40,682 nt of DNA from Kangiellaceae bacterium (GCA_026196875.1 JAPHTP010000035.1:1-40682), one strand, 5' to 3'. Positions 1 through 8,334 are shown, counted from the stretch's first letter. A program made the numbers and translations. The notes: generated by a model not told the origin, from the letters alone.

Positions 1-17
1 CAAAATGGACTATCATA

Positions 18-218
18 ATGACTGATCGACAGTCACAAACAAAATTTGTGAGCGGAGTAGTTTCTTTTGTACAAAACAAAAGGTATGCGATGGACTCTCA
101 ACATAAAACTAAAGTGACGAAACTTAAGGATAAAGTCTTAATTAGAGCACTAGAACGCTGTTTAGTTGACAAGAAATGCCGCTTGCAAAGAAAGGCTCGT
201 GCTATAAAAAATATTTAA
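18..218 (+). CDS. Small basic hypothetical protein (possibly 5'-truncated)
   Basis: This is a 66-residue reading frame, rich in Lys and Arg, with no domain I recognise. The codons upstream of the ATG stay open to the window edge, so it could be the 3' end of a longer gene. No convincing Shine-Dalgarno sequence precedes the ATG. It lies just before another small unknown gene on the same strand. It may be a chance ORF. Confidence 0.3.
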   Translation: MTDRQSQTKFVSGVVSFVQNKRYAMDSQHKTKVTKLKDKVLIRALERCLVDKKCRLQRKARAIKNI

Positions 219-279
219 CAAGGTAAATCAGCACATGCATAAATCACAATGCTGTTTGATACATTAGTAATCATCAAAT

Positions 280-609
280 ATGAAATGTTTAAGTATTCAA
301 GTTCAACCGGAAATAGATTCCAGTTACAACGTAAATGAGCTGGTCGAACTCAGCCGGTCATTAGACCGTTTCCCCGAAGTCGATAGGGATGAAGGTGATA
401 GGAAGTACGTAAACCTCAATTACTTTTCGGAGAATATTCCCGTACTTTGGCAGGAGCTCAAAGTTGGTCTGTATGAAAATAGAAGTATCGGAACATGGCT
501 GAAAAAGGTTTCAATCGCGATCTGTGAAGGTGAAGAAGGATGGGACGACTATGTGCTGTTGTATCACTACGATCAAAGTAAGACTCTTGATGACCTGCCA
601 GACCACTAA
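280..609 (+). CDS. Hypothetical acidic protein, 109 aa
   Basis: This is a soluble 109-residue protein without a signal peptide or membrane segment, rich in acidic and aromatic residues (for example GEEGWDDY near the C-terminus). I do not recognise the family. The size, acidity and high Trp/Tyr content resemble contact-dependent or polymorphic-toxin immunity proteins, but no toxin gene is visible and that reading is speculative. The ribosome-binding site is weak. A small membrane protein gene follows 18 nt later on the same strand, so the two may be co-transcribed. Confidence 0.55.
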   Translation: MKCLSIQVQPEIDSSYNVNELVELSRSLDRFPEVDRDEGDRKYVNLNYFSENIPVLWQELKVGLYENRSIGTWLKKVSIAICEGEEGWDDYVLLYHYDQSKTLDDLPDH

Positions 610-627
610 CAAAATTCAGTTACCTAA

Positions 628-882
628 ATGATAATATTTCGAGAGATAACTTCATTCTTATTATTTTTAACCGGCATAGCCCTCATTGCCGCGCTAGACG
701 AAAATACCAATACTTTGGTTCAAATTATTGCAGTAGCTGCTTGTTTTATTATCGCTTATTTAATATGGCCGAGTAAGCGTAAAGGAAAAAGAAGTAATGA
801 CAATTATTTTTGGGATTGGTTTGAATTGATCTTAGAGCTGCCTTTTCAAATCCTTAGAGGAATATTGAGAATATTTGACTAA
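628..882 (+). CDS. Small two-TM membrane protein, 84 aa
   Basis: The protein has two hydrophobic segments (about residues 7-23 and 29-47), then a basic cluster PSKRKGKR and an aromatic amphipathic tail with repeated FxxIL/ILR patterns. This points to an inner-membrane protein with a basic cytoplasmic loop. I do not recognise a family. It starts 18 nt after the preceding small gene and may share its transcript. It has no obvious link to the collagenase gene, which begins about 350 nt downstream. Confidence 0.5.
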   Translation: MIIFREITSFLLFLTGIALIAALDENTNTLVQIIAVAACFIIAYLIWPSKRKGKRSNDNYFWDWFELILELPFQILRGILRIFD

Positions 883-1234
883 CTACCTTTACTCTAGCTA
901 ATCGCTTTCCAAATAATCTCCCTATTGTATTTCCATTCTCTTTAAAATTGGTGAGTCCTCCTAATCTTCTGCACTAACAATTGAATTGATCGATTGTGAT
1001 CCGCCGGAAGTTGTTCTGTTTTGCTCCCTTAAATCAAAATTCAATTAAAAGAACACTCTATAAAATAAATTTGTAAATTATTTACATTGTATACACAAAA
1101 CTTTATCTCTAGCATTGAATTCATTGTGCACAATATAATAAAAATGCATTTCTCATATAAAACATATAGTTAAGTATAAATATATTAGAAATAGCTAATT
1201 TTTCCAATCACGAGCATAAATAAAGGACCAAACA
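883..1234. other. AT-rich intergenic region before the collagenase gene
   Basis: This 352-nt stretch has no credible ORF. Its right half is very AT-rich and holds the probable collagenase promoter, including TATAAT at 1134-1139 and two short palindromes, TGTATACA (about 1088-1095) and TTGTGCACAA (1124-1133). I see no RNA gene or strong terminator in it. Confidence 0.6.
1124..1139 (+). promoter_or_regulatory. Candidate promoter -10 box with abutting palindrome
   Basis: A perfect -10 hexamer, TATAAT (1134-1139), directly follows the perfect 10-bp palindrome TTGTGCACAA (1124-1133). A TTGAAT at 1115-1120 is only 13 bp away, too close for a standard -35, so the -35 is weak or an activator is needed. 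Placed between -35 and -10, the palindrome would suit a repressor. The predicted leader to the collagenase ATG is about 90 nt. This is inferred from sequence only. Confidence 0.4.
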
Positions 1235-4009
1235 ATGAGACTATCCGCAATTTTCCTTGTGGGTGTTGCGCTAAGCAGCCCCCTAGGAGTCGCACACGCC
1301 CAAGATCGATCAGTAGAATCTGCATCTTCAAAAAAAGGGCATTCTCACACAAAGGTAAATACCGTTATTCCGCCACGGACAATGTCGCCCTCTCAGTTTT
1401 TGCAAATTCAAAAACAACAGAACCACTTTCACCTTAATCGCGAAATAAGTCATCCGCTTCAGCTGGATAAAAAGTCGCTTCAAATCACAAATAACCTAAG
1501 TCTGAATCGCGCCGCTCAACAAGCTTTTAGCACGCTAGACAATAGAGCGGCTAGTCAATGCAACTCGCCAGAGGAACTCTTGGAGTTAAGCGGTGCAGAT
1601 TTGGTCGCAGCCGTAAAAAACGCAAACTTAACCAGTTGTTTATACGGTTTATACAATTCGAGCTTCGCAGGAACTGATTATTTTAGTGATCAAAAGCTTC
1701 TCGATATTGTTAACGCCATTAAGGAACTGCTGGCTGAATACGAAGGGACGACAGAAACGGGCGCAACCGAATTGGAAAAGTTAGTGACCTATTTAAGAGC
1801 AACCCACTGGTCAGAATCTTCGGCTGGAACCAATAGAGTTTACAGCGATGAATACCAAAATGCACTTAAACAATCTTTTGAAAAATATTTTAATGGTGAT
1901 CACTTTGTCACTTTCAATGGTGACAGCTCTCGCGACTTTATGGTCCGCTATGAAATGTTAATTTTATTAAATAGTTCAAACACCAGCAGCTTGCCTTACT
2001 TTAAAAAAATAAGCCAGGCAATTAGCGGATATGCGTCCAGTGTAGACAGAAGTGACGGTTGGGGGGTGACCTATGAAGAAAATGGTATGACCCAATTGCT
2101 CACTCATTACTTCAACGCAGTAACTTATAAACCGGATGAAATCTCCGCCTTAATGCAGAGTGAACCGGAAATTGTTGAAAACTTAGTGAATTTTGTAAAA
2201 GAAGATGCCACCTGGTTAATTGGAAAACAGAGAGAGTATCAATGGTCAGATGCCGTCAGTGAATTAGGTAGACTTTTGCAATTCAAAGGAAAAATTGCTG
2301 ACAAAGTAAGACCGGTGATTCAACAAGTCCTGAATGATTACCAATTCCGTGGAACCGGCTCAAACGGTTGGGTCAATGCACAAAGCATGGTGAAAAACTT
2401 TGATAGTGCCAACTGCGATCAGTATGGTGATGCTTGTGATTTTGATTTAGAGTCCGCAGTTCTGGCAGGTAATCATACCTGCAGCGATACCTTAAAAATT
2501 CGCTACGAAGAACCAATTGCAGATGAAAACCTTAATTCAATTTGCCAAAGCCTGGCGGCTGAAGAAGTTCTCTTTCACAGCAAATTTAATCAACCAACCC
2601 CAGTTAAAAATGACAACAATACCGATCTGGAAGTTGTGATTTTTAGTTCGTCTACAGAATATCAGAACTACGCAGGTAAATTCTTTGGTATCAATACTGA
2701 CAATGGCGGGATGTATTTAGAAGGTGAACCTTCAAGTCAAAATAACCAAGCTCGCTTTATTGCTTTTCAAGCCACCTGGTTGCCAGATTTTACGGTCTGG
2801 AATCTTGAGCATGAATACGTACACTATCTTGATGGCAGATTTAATCAATGGGGCAGTTTCAGTGATCAACCTTCTAATTCTGTTTGGTGGGGAGAAGGGA
2901 TCGCCGAATATCTTTCCAAGCAAGACGACCATGAAAACGCATTGGCAGTCGCACCTAATAAAACCTATTCATTAAGCGAATTATTCCAGACGACCTATGA
3001 AAATGGCGATACAGAGCGCGTCTATTATTGGGGGTATTTAGCGGCGCGATTTATGTTTGAACGGCATATTGAAAAACTTGAGGGACGCTTATTACCGTCA
3101 ATGAGAGCCGCTAAATATTATATCTCCGATGAGCCTTGTCAATTTGACTGGCAGTGGCGCAGCAAACAAGAAGCAACTGAAAACAATTGGTCATGGTTAT
3201 ACGATGATAGCGCGAATGCGAGCGGAAACTGGGTTTGGACTTGCGGTCAGGATAAGACGGCTGAAGAGCCTCTTCCCGAATTCGAACCTTATCAAGATAT
3301 TATCACCGACTGGAATCATCAATTTGATGATGAATTTAGTATGTGGCTTGACTGCATTATTGCCGGAAACAATGATTGCGCAGGAAGCAGCAAGACTGTT
3401 TTAGAAAATGGCAAAGCAATCTCTATTTCTGGTGCTAAATCGAGTGAGCAACGCTTCACCGTTGAACTACCTGATAACGCTTACGATTTAAGAATTGAAA
3501 CCAAAGGCGGTAAAGGCGACTTAGATCTATACGTACGAGAAGGGGGCGAAGCAAGCTTAAATGATTGGGATCATCGCCCTTATTGGATTGGTAATAGGGA
3601 GCACGTTGAAATCTTACAGCCTGTAAATGAATTGGGCGTGATGATTTACGGCTATCGTGATTACTCAGATGCAACTTTAGTTGCAACTTGGAAGGAAGGA
3701 AATTTAAGCCAGCTCAAACAATGGAATTCCATGACCAGCAACCACAAGCAATATCGTTGGGTGTATGTACCTAAAACTGCCAAAGCTCTATATTTTACCC
3801 TGAATGGCGGCAACGGCGATGCCCAACTGTATGTTAAACAAAACGGCTGGCCTGCGAATAATAACTATGACGGCGCCTCAAGTATTACTCGAGGCACAAC
3901 TCAAAAAATTAAAATGGATAATATTAAGCCTGGAAACTACTATCATATTCTGGTTGATACACTGGAAGGCTTTGAGGACGTTACCCTATCTGCGTTTATG
4001 GTCGAGTAA
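1235..4009 (+). CDS. Secreted microbial collagenase, peptidase family M9, with two PPC domains
   Basis: This is a secreted zinc metalloprotease of the Vibrio/Clostridium collagenase family. A signal peptide covers about residues 1-22 (cleavage after AHA). The M9 N-terminal activator region covers roughly 100-430 and the catalytic domain roughly 460-700. The zinc site is HEYVH with His526, Glu527 and His530, and the third ligand is probably Glu554 in WWGEGIAEY, matching the gluzincin pattern of ColG/ColH. Two beta-sandwich PPC domains follow (about 720-810 and 822-924), each with the GDLDLYV/GDAQLYV signature; such domains bind substrate or are trimmed during secretion. A good ribosome-binding site (AAAGGA) supports the ATG. 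At 924 aa it is complete. It presumably acts outside the cell on collagen-like or gelatinous protein. The gene stands alone. Confidence 0.95.
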   Translation: MRLSAIFLVGVALSSPLGVAHAQDRSVESASSKKGHSHTKVNTVIPPRTMSPSQFLQIQKQQNHFHLNREISHPLQLDKKSLQITNNLSLNRAAQQAFSTLDNRAASQCNSPEELLELSGADLVAAVKNANLTSCLYGLYNSSFAGTDYFSDQKLLDIVNAIKELLAEYEGTTETGATELEKLVTYLRATHWSESSAGTNRVYSDEYQNALKQSFEKYFNGDHFVTFNGDSSRDFMVRYEMLILLNSSNTSSLPYFKKISQAISGYASSVDRSDGWGVTYEENGMTQLLTHYFNAVTYKPDEISALMQSEPEIVENLVNFVKEDATWLIGKQREYQWSDAVSELGRLLQFKGKIADKVRPVIQQVLNDYQFRGTGSNGWVNAQSMVKNFDSANCDQYGDACDFDLESAVLAGNHTCSDTLKIRYEEPIADENLNSICQSLAAEEVLFHSKFNQPTPVKNDNNTDLEVVIFSSSTEYQNYAGKFFGINTDNGGMYLEGEPSSQNNQARFIAFQATWLPDFTVWNLEHEYVHYLDGRFNQWGSFSDQPSNSVWWGEGIAEYLSKQDDHENALAVAPNKTYSLSELFQTTYENGDTERVYYWGYLAARFMFERHIEKLEGRLLPSMRAAKYYISDEPCQFDWQWRSKQEATENNWSWLYDDSANASGNWVWTCGQDKTAEEPLPEFEPYQDIITDWNHQFDDEFSMWLDCIIAGNNDCAGSSKTVLENGKAISISGAKSSEQRFTVELPDNAYDLRIETKGGKGDLDLYVREGGEASLNDWDHRPYWIGNREHVEILQPVNELGVMIYGYRDYSDATLVATWKEGNLSQLKQWNSMTSNHKQYRWVYVPKTAKALYFTLNGGNGDAQLYVKQNGWPANNNYDGASSITRGTTQKIKMDNIKPGNYYHILVDTLEGFEDVTLSAFMVE

Positions 4010-4030
4010 CATAATTCTCTAACTGTTGTA

Positions 4031-4066
4031 ATATGAAGCGGGAGGCTATAATCTTTCGCTTCATAT
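4031..4066 (+). terminator. Hairpin downstream of the collagenase gene
   Basis: ATATGAAGCG (4031-4040) is repeated inverted as CGCTTCATAT (4057-4066), giving a perfect 10-bp stem that three further pairs (two of them G-U) can extend around a loop of about 10 nt. A short T-rich run follows. It sits 22 nt after the stop codon, so it is probably a weak terminator or a 3'-end-protecting structure. Confidence 0.5.
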
Positions 4067-4091
4067 ATTTTAACTTAAATTCTAGAATTCT

Positions 4092-4544
4092 ATGCTAAGT
4101 TATCAACAGTGGGATGCAATTGCAGATTCTTATATTCCTCTTCTTTTAACTCTGAGTTTAATCTTTTTATTTGTTAACTTCTGGCAAAAGAAATTTAAAC
4201 GAGGTACTTTCGAGTTATCGTCGCTAATACTTGGAGCACTCTCGATCTATACGATAATGTTTATTGATAATGCGCTTAAGATTTGGCCTAGCTTTAATTC
4301 TGACTATAGCACTCATACTGCACTTGCCTTAGTTTTCGTATTTTATCTCTGTGAAAAACATAAAATAGCACTGGTTGGAGCCGCCGTATCTATGTGCGGA
4401 TATATAGTGCTAATGATGTATCAGGAGTATCATACTTTTCTCGATATCATTACCACAAGTATCGTTGTCTTGCCCACGCTCTATTTAATTCGAACACTCC
4501 TTAAGAAATTCCATTTGCACAATAGACAACTCACTAACGCCTGA
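4092..4544 (+). CDS. PAP2-like integral membrane protein with degenerate motifs
   Basis: This is a 150-residue protein with about five hydrophobic segments. Two segments resemble the phosphatidic-acid phosphatase type 2 superfamily: DYSTHTA near residue 73 stands where PSGHTA is expected, and YHTFLDII near residue 117 keeps the His-x3-Asp of motif 3 (SRxxxxxHxxxD). The Arg of motif 3 and the whole of motif 1 (KxxxxxxRP) are not evident. It may be a small divergent lipid or undecaprenyl phosphatase, or an inactive relative. The start has no good ribosome-binding site. The next gene begins 15 nt downstream, so the two are probably co-transcribed. Confidence 0.6.
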   Translation: MLSYQQWDAIADSYIPLLLTLSLIFLFVNFWQKKFKRGTFELSSLILGALSIYTIMFIDNALKIWPSFNSDYSTHTALALVFVFYLCEKHKIALVGAAVSMCGYIVLMMYQEYHTFLDIITTSIVVLPTLYLIRTLLKKFHLHNRQLTNA

Positions 4545-4559
4545 CGGGGAGAAAGTACT

Positions 4560-5219
4560 ATGGAGTTTGTAAAGCTCAACTCAATTACCGCATTCGAACA
4601 AGCAATCAATGCGATCGACTCTGAAAGCAAGTTAGTCGTTTGCGGTGAAGCTGATAAACAGGAATATATTGAAGAAAATAGTGAATTTGATAATCGCTCT
4701 ACCGAAGAGATTATCAAAGCAACTTCACAAGTCGATGTGCCTCAGTGGTTTGCCTCACGCAAGCAACAATACTTAGAAGAGTGGCAACTAGACTTAGCAG
4801 AAATCGAAGGAGAGTGGCCCGGCGAAATTAAGGAGAAAATGGGATTTACTTTGGCCAATGATATCCTCTCGGGAAAGCCACTCAATGACCTAATTGGAGC
4901 AAAATTACCAGCAAAACACCATTGGCAGCTCCCGGCCTATTTTAAATATGGTGGTTGGAATGAATGCCCTGAAGCAGCGACTCAGTGCGCGGTTTGGAAG
5001 TTTTGGGAAGAAAAATATGGCGCTAAGATTGTCGGTGTAAGTACCGATATTATTGAAGCACAAGTATACGATCCACCCACAACTCAAGCAGAAGCAATGC
5101 AATTGGCTTGGCAACAGTATTTGTACTGCAATGATATTGTTGACCAAGGTGTAGAGACCATTGCTAACCTGGCAGCCACCTTAATAAATGATAACTGTTG
5201 GTATTTTTGGTGGGATTGA
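4560..5219 (+). CDS. DUF4253 domain-containing protein
   Basis: This is a 219-residue soluble protein. Its C-terminal half (about residues 115-219) carries the DUF4253 pattern: FKYGGWNECP, then the W/FWEEKYGA block, YDPPTTQAEAMQLAWQQY, CNDIVDQG, and a final WYFWWD at the very end. The biochemical role of the family is unknown. A strong GGGGAG ribosome-binding site precedes the ATG, only 15 nt after the PAP2-like gene, which suggests translational coupling. The N-terminal 110 residues are acidic and unassigned. Confidence 0.85.
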   Translation: MEFVKLNSITAFEQAINAIDSESKLVVCGEADKQEYIEENSEFDNRSTEEIIKATSQVDVPQWFASRKQQYLEEWQLDLAEIEGEWPGEIKEKMGFTLANDILSGKPLNDLIGAKLPAKHHWQLPAYFKYGGWNECPEAATQCAVWKFWEEKYGAKIVGVSTDIIEAQVYDPPTTQAEAMQLAWQQYLYCNDIVDQGVETIANLAATLINDNCWYFWWD

Positions 5220-5304
5220 AATGTTTACTATGTAAATTGAATTTGAAAATCAAAACAACCTGCCCCAGAGCTTGGCTGCTTTGATCTGCGAATATTAAGG
5301 TAAT

Positions 5305-5973
5305 TTACTGGTTGACTAACTGTCGCGATGACTTTGAATATTGATGAGCATAAAACAACACATATCCAATAGCAGCAGCAACAATCATCGTAACCGGAGT
5401 AAAAGTCGCTTGGCTTATATTTGACATTACATAGAGCACAGGCAATACAATGACACAAGCCAGCGTTATCCAAGGTTGTTTCCTTAACATACCTATAAAC
5501 AAGAAACTCAAAGTAAAAATAAACATCATCAAAATTGTCGGCATGACTACATGTCCTTCAGCAGAGGCCAAAGTTTCTTGTGCACCGATGCTCATCCCCA
5601 GCCATCTGACAACGAAATTCTGACTCGTCGCCAATGAGTTTATCTCAGCATATAAAGCAAGATGAATAAGTAAATAAAAGCCTATAGCAACCGTGCTAAT
5701 ATAATATGATACTTTTTCTATATTAAGGGTACTAAACCAGCTTGCCTGAATTTTCGCTTTAGGCGCAGGCCGGGTTTCCGATTCTAAGACACTTCGCTTG
5801 ACATCAAATGCTGACAACAACGCATTTAATGTTTCAAGTGAACATTTATTGGTATTTTCTAATCGTTGAATAGTCCTTAAATTAACACTACAGATGTCTG
5901 CCAACTGTTGTTGTGACCAACCTCGGTCCGTTCTTAGTTTTTTAGCGATGTCAGATTTTAAATGCATGTACAT
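5305..5973 (-). CDS. XRE-family regulator with C-terminal membrane segments
   Basis: The N-terminus (about residues 5-60) is a Cro/C1-type helix-turn-helix with the signature WSQQQLADICSVNLRTIQRLE. After a short linker, four hydrophobic segments follow (about 88-112, 135-160, 162-180 and 185-206), so the DNA-binding domain would be tethered to the inner membrane. Such fusions are thought to sense a membrane or envelope signal, but the signal here is unknown. The ATG is supported by AGGAG nine bases upstream. A perfect inverted repeat at 6034-6058 lies about 60 bp upstream of the start and is the obvious candidate operator for autoregulation. The divergent neighbour is an LtaS-like enzyme. Confidence 0.85.
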   Translation of the reverse strand: MYMHLKSDIAKKLRTDRGWSQQQLADICSVNLRTIQRLENTNKCSLETLNALLSAFDVKRSVLESETRPAPKAKIQASWFSTLNIEKVSYYISTVAIGFYLLIHLALYAEINSLATSQNFVVRWLGMSIGAQETLASAEGHVVMPTILMMFIFTLSFLFIGMLRKQPWITLACVIVLPVLYVMSNISQATFTPVTMIVAAAIGYVLFYAHQYSKSSRQLVNQ

Positions 5974-6309
5974 AGTGAAATACTCCTGTGGTTGAAAAAC
6001 TTCAATTTAACCGAGTATTTCCTCCTTTTATTACGTTACGACAGCGACTGTCGTAACGATTTCGTATGAAAACGTTCAAAAAACAATCAACTTTCCCTCA
6101 TAACTCACAATTTTCGCATTTTTTATCGTCAAAGCAAATCCCAATAATTCACTAGAGCGACTCTGAAAATTCACCAAGTTGTTGGCAATAAATTAGTAAA
6201 ACTGCCAGCCAGTGGTCATTTTTCATTCAGACACTTGCTTGCTAGCTTGGCTTTACTCATCGTAAACTTGGCCTCTTAGAAGAAAGGATAAAGTGATAAG
6301 AATAATATT
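5974..6309. other. Divergent intergenic region between the XRE regulator and LtaS-like genes
   Basis: These 336 nt hold the promoters of two divergent genes. The left part contains the XRE ribosome-binding site (5983-5987) and the perfect palindrome at 6034-6058. From 6060 to 6300 I see no ORF, hairpin or RNA motif that I can support, apart from a purine-rich AGAAAGGA at 6281-6288, rather far from the TTG start of the plus-strand gene. Confidence 0.6.
6034..6058. promoter_or_regulatory. Perfect 11-bp inverted repeat, probable operator
   Basis: CGTTACGACAG (6034-6044) and CTGTCGTAACG (6048-6058) are perfect inverted repeats around a 3-bp CGA centre. The repeat is more GC-rich than its surroundings, lies about 60 bp before the XRE start codon, and faces the divergent LtaS-like gene. 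This geometry is typical of a homodimeric helix-turn-helix repressor site. A transcript hairpin is less likely because there is no T-tract and no upstream gene. Confidence 0.65.
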
Positions 6310-7968
6310 TTGAAATCGTTAAGGTGGGGTAAAAATAGAATCGTAATTTATATAGGCCAATTCATTTTCGCCTATTTAGCCATCTATTTGTACATCGATT
6401 GGGCAGGCCGATGGGTAGTATTTGGTAATGGACTGCTCAAATTTAATCCAACCGTCTTGTGGTTTGAGATCCCTTTTGCCGCAATTACTAGTTTTCTATT
6501 TTTCTTTTCGTCTATCAAAAATATCGTCGCAAGACACACCCTACCGCTTCTACCAGTTTTTATTTTCTATATACTATTTGATATTTTTTATAACCACTAC
6601 TTCCGCACGCCAAGAACATCTGAGTGGGTCAATTTCTTCTCGCTATTCGATTTCTCTCCGAAGCTTGGAGCTGGCTTATTGCTCATTGGGTCAATAATTC
6701 CGCTAGTTGCAGTGATTAGTTTACTCATCCTGAATAAACAATTACCCAGACTTGAATATCGCAGAACGCTGTTCATTCGAAGCTTCGTATTTGTTGCTTA
6801 TTTTGTAGCACTTACCACAGACACATTCGCCCAAATCCAAAATAATTTCTACCGCTACGTGGTTTGGTCTCAGGAAGACACTATTCGAGAAAGTGGCCGA
6901 CTAAATAGTTTTGTATATTTTTATCATGACGAAAAACGAAATCGTAGAACCTTTGAGAAACTAAAAAGCGATGATGAATTCGCCAATTTGGATATTCATG
7001 CTGAGCTGTATAGCGGCCAAATAACCAAACCTAAAAATATCCACATGGTTGTATTGGAGAGTTTTATTGACCCTCGATTATTTGAAGGTATCAACTACAG
7101 TCGCTCTCCACTAGCAGAAGAGTTATCCCCTTACTTTTCAGCTAGAAAAGACTTTTCACACGCGATATCACCTATTTATGGTGGGGGCACACCACAAGCA
7201 GAATTTGAGTTGTTAGTCGGTCTCAAAGCGCTGGAAAAAATTAATAAAATCGAATTTAACGTAATGCGCGGTGGCCAAGTGAGTGGCCTAATTAAAAAAC
7301 TCCAAACCGAAGGCTATCAATCAATGGCTACGATAAGTACGGGAAAGGAATTTTTCAATTCACAAGATGCATACAAGAGTCTCGGTTTTGATCGTGTTGA
7401 ATTTCTAACTTCAATCGACAAATTCAAACAGGACTATAAAGATGGATTTATCTTTGATGGTGATGTATTTGATTATAACTTAAGCCAAGTAAAGGCTGCT
7501 TTAAATGATAGGCAACCTGTTTTTAATTATGTCCTCGGCATGTATGGCCACCACCCATTCGAGCGAGATAGAGAAAAGCGCCCCGACATAGTCAAGGTAG
7601 TGCAAGGCGATAAAAGCATTGAAAGAATCGCCAATCAGTTTTACTACAGGACCAAAGCTATTGCCTTGTATATCGGCGAGCTTAAAAAATTAGACCCCGA
7701 TGCTATCATCTACGTAACTAGCGATCACTTGCCTCCAATTCTCGGCGACGAGGTAAATTATAAGCCCGATCACAAAACCAACATTGCGTTATTAATCGAT
7801 GAAACACAGGCTATAGACGTAACCGGTAAACATTTTTATCAAATTCCATGGCTTATATGGGATCGACTGATCAAGCGCCACACTCTGCGAGAGATTTCTA
7901 ATAGTAAAATGGAATTACTTTACTATCGAGCCTTACTGGAAAGTCAGCACGAAATAAAAGTAAAATAG
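6310..7968 (+). CDS. LtaS-like membrane sulfatase-fold transferase (phosphoglycerol or phosphoethanolamine transferase type)
   Basis: The N-terminus (about residues 1-185) has five hydrophobic helices. The rest is an extracytoplasmic alkaline-phosphatase/sulfatase-fold domain. Expected metal and nucleophile residues are visible: Glu250 in VVLESF, the candidate nucleophile Thr294 in GGGTPQAE, HH in MYGHHPF, and Asp472-His473 in TSDHLPP. This matches the LtaS/OpgB/MdoB group, which moves phosphoglycerol (or phosphoethanolamine) from lipid to a glycan, lipid or protein. In a Gram-negative the acceptor may be a periplasmic glucan or surface polysaccharide; it cannot be told from sequence. The start is a TTG with no close Shine-Dalgarno and no in-frame ATG nearby, so it is uncertain by a few codons. 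It is 552 aa and complete. Confidence 0.85.
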   Translation: MKSLRWGKNRIVIYIGQFIFAYLAIYLYIDWAGRWVVFGNGLLKFNPTVLWFEIPFAAITSFLFFFSSIKNIVARHTLPLLPVFIFYILFDIFYNHYFRTPRTSEWVNFFSLFDFSPKLGAGLLLIGSIIPLVAVISLLILNKQLPRLEYRRTLFIRSFVFVAYFVALTTDTFAQIQNNFYRYVVWSQEDTIRESGRLNSFVYFYHDEKRNRRTFEKLKSDDEFANLDIHAELYSGQITKPKNIHMVVLESFIDPRLFEGINYSRSPLAEELSPYFSARKDFSHAISPIYGGGTPQAEFELLVGLKALEKINKIEFNVMRGGQVSGLIKKLQTEGYQSMATISTGKEFFNSQDAYKSLGFDRVEFLTSIDKFKQDYKDGFIFDGDVFDYNLSQVKAALNDRQPVFNYVLGMYGHHPFERDREKRPDIVKVVQGDKSIERIANQFYYRTKAIALYIGELKKLDPDAIIYVTSDHLPPILGDEVNYKPDHKTNIALLIDETQAIDVTGKHFYQIPWLIWDRLIKRHTLREISNSKMELLYYRALLESQHEIKVK

Positions 7969-8022
7969 CAGTCATTGTTAACCGTTGGTCGAGTACTAGA
8001 TCCAACAGGAATGGGATAGGAA

Positions 8023-8304
8023 ATGAAAAAAAAGCAAGGCACCTGTCCTATTTGCAGCCACGAAAGGGAACTTACTTTTCATCATTTAATCCCTAAAACT
8101 TGCCATAGTAATAAATGGTTTAAGAAACGTTTTTCAAAAGAAGAAATGACCCACGCCGGCATCGATATTTGCCGTAAATGCCATTCTTATATTCATAAAC
8201 AATTTGACGAAAAACTGCTTGGTAGAAACTACTATAGTTTAGAGTTGCTTCTCGCAGATGAAAGAATTCAGAAATATGCGGCTTGGGCAAGAAAGCAGAA
8301 ATAG
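8023..8304 (+). CDS. Small HNH-type zinc-finger protein
   Basis: This 93-residue protein has a CxxC pair (Cys8, Cys11), a central HHLIPK motif (His20-His21), a second pair Cys50/Cys53, then His54 and His58. This C2-HH-C2-H arrangement is that of the HNH nuclease fold (McrA/ICP4-like), here as a free-standing single-domain protein. Whether it cuts DNA is unknown; such small HNH proteins are common as housekeeping orphans. The ATG follows AGGAA. It is followed within 15 nt by a bidirectional terminator. Confidence 0.8.
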   Translation: MKKKQGTCPICSHERELTFHHLIPKTCHSNKWFKKRFSKEEMTHAGIDICRKCHSYIHKQFDEKLLGRNYYSLELLLADERIQKYAAWARKQK

Positions 8305-8334
8305 AAAACCCCGCACTTAATAACGGGGTTTAAA
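8305..8334. terminator. Bidirectional Rho-independent terminator
   Basis: AAACCCCG (8306-8313) pairs with CGGGGTTT (8324-8331) around a 10-nt loop, flanked by A and T runs on both sides. It separates the convergent HNH gene and fhs and can serve both strands. Confidence 0.8.
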
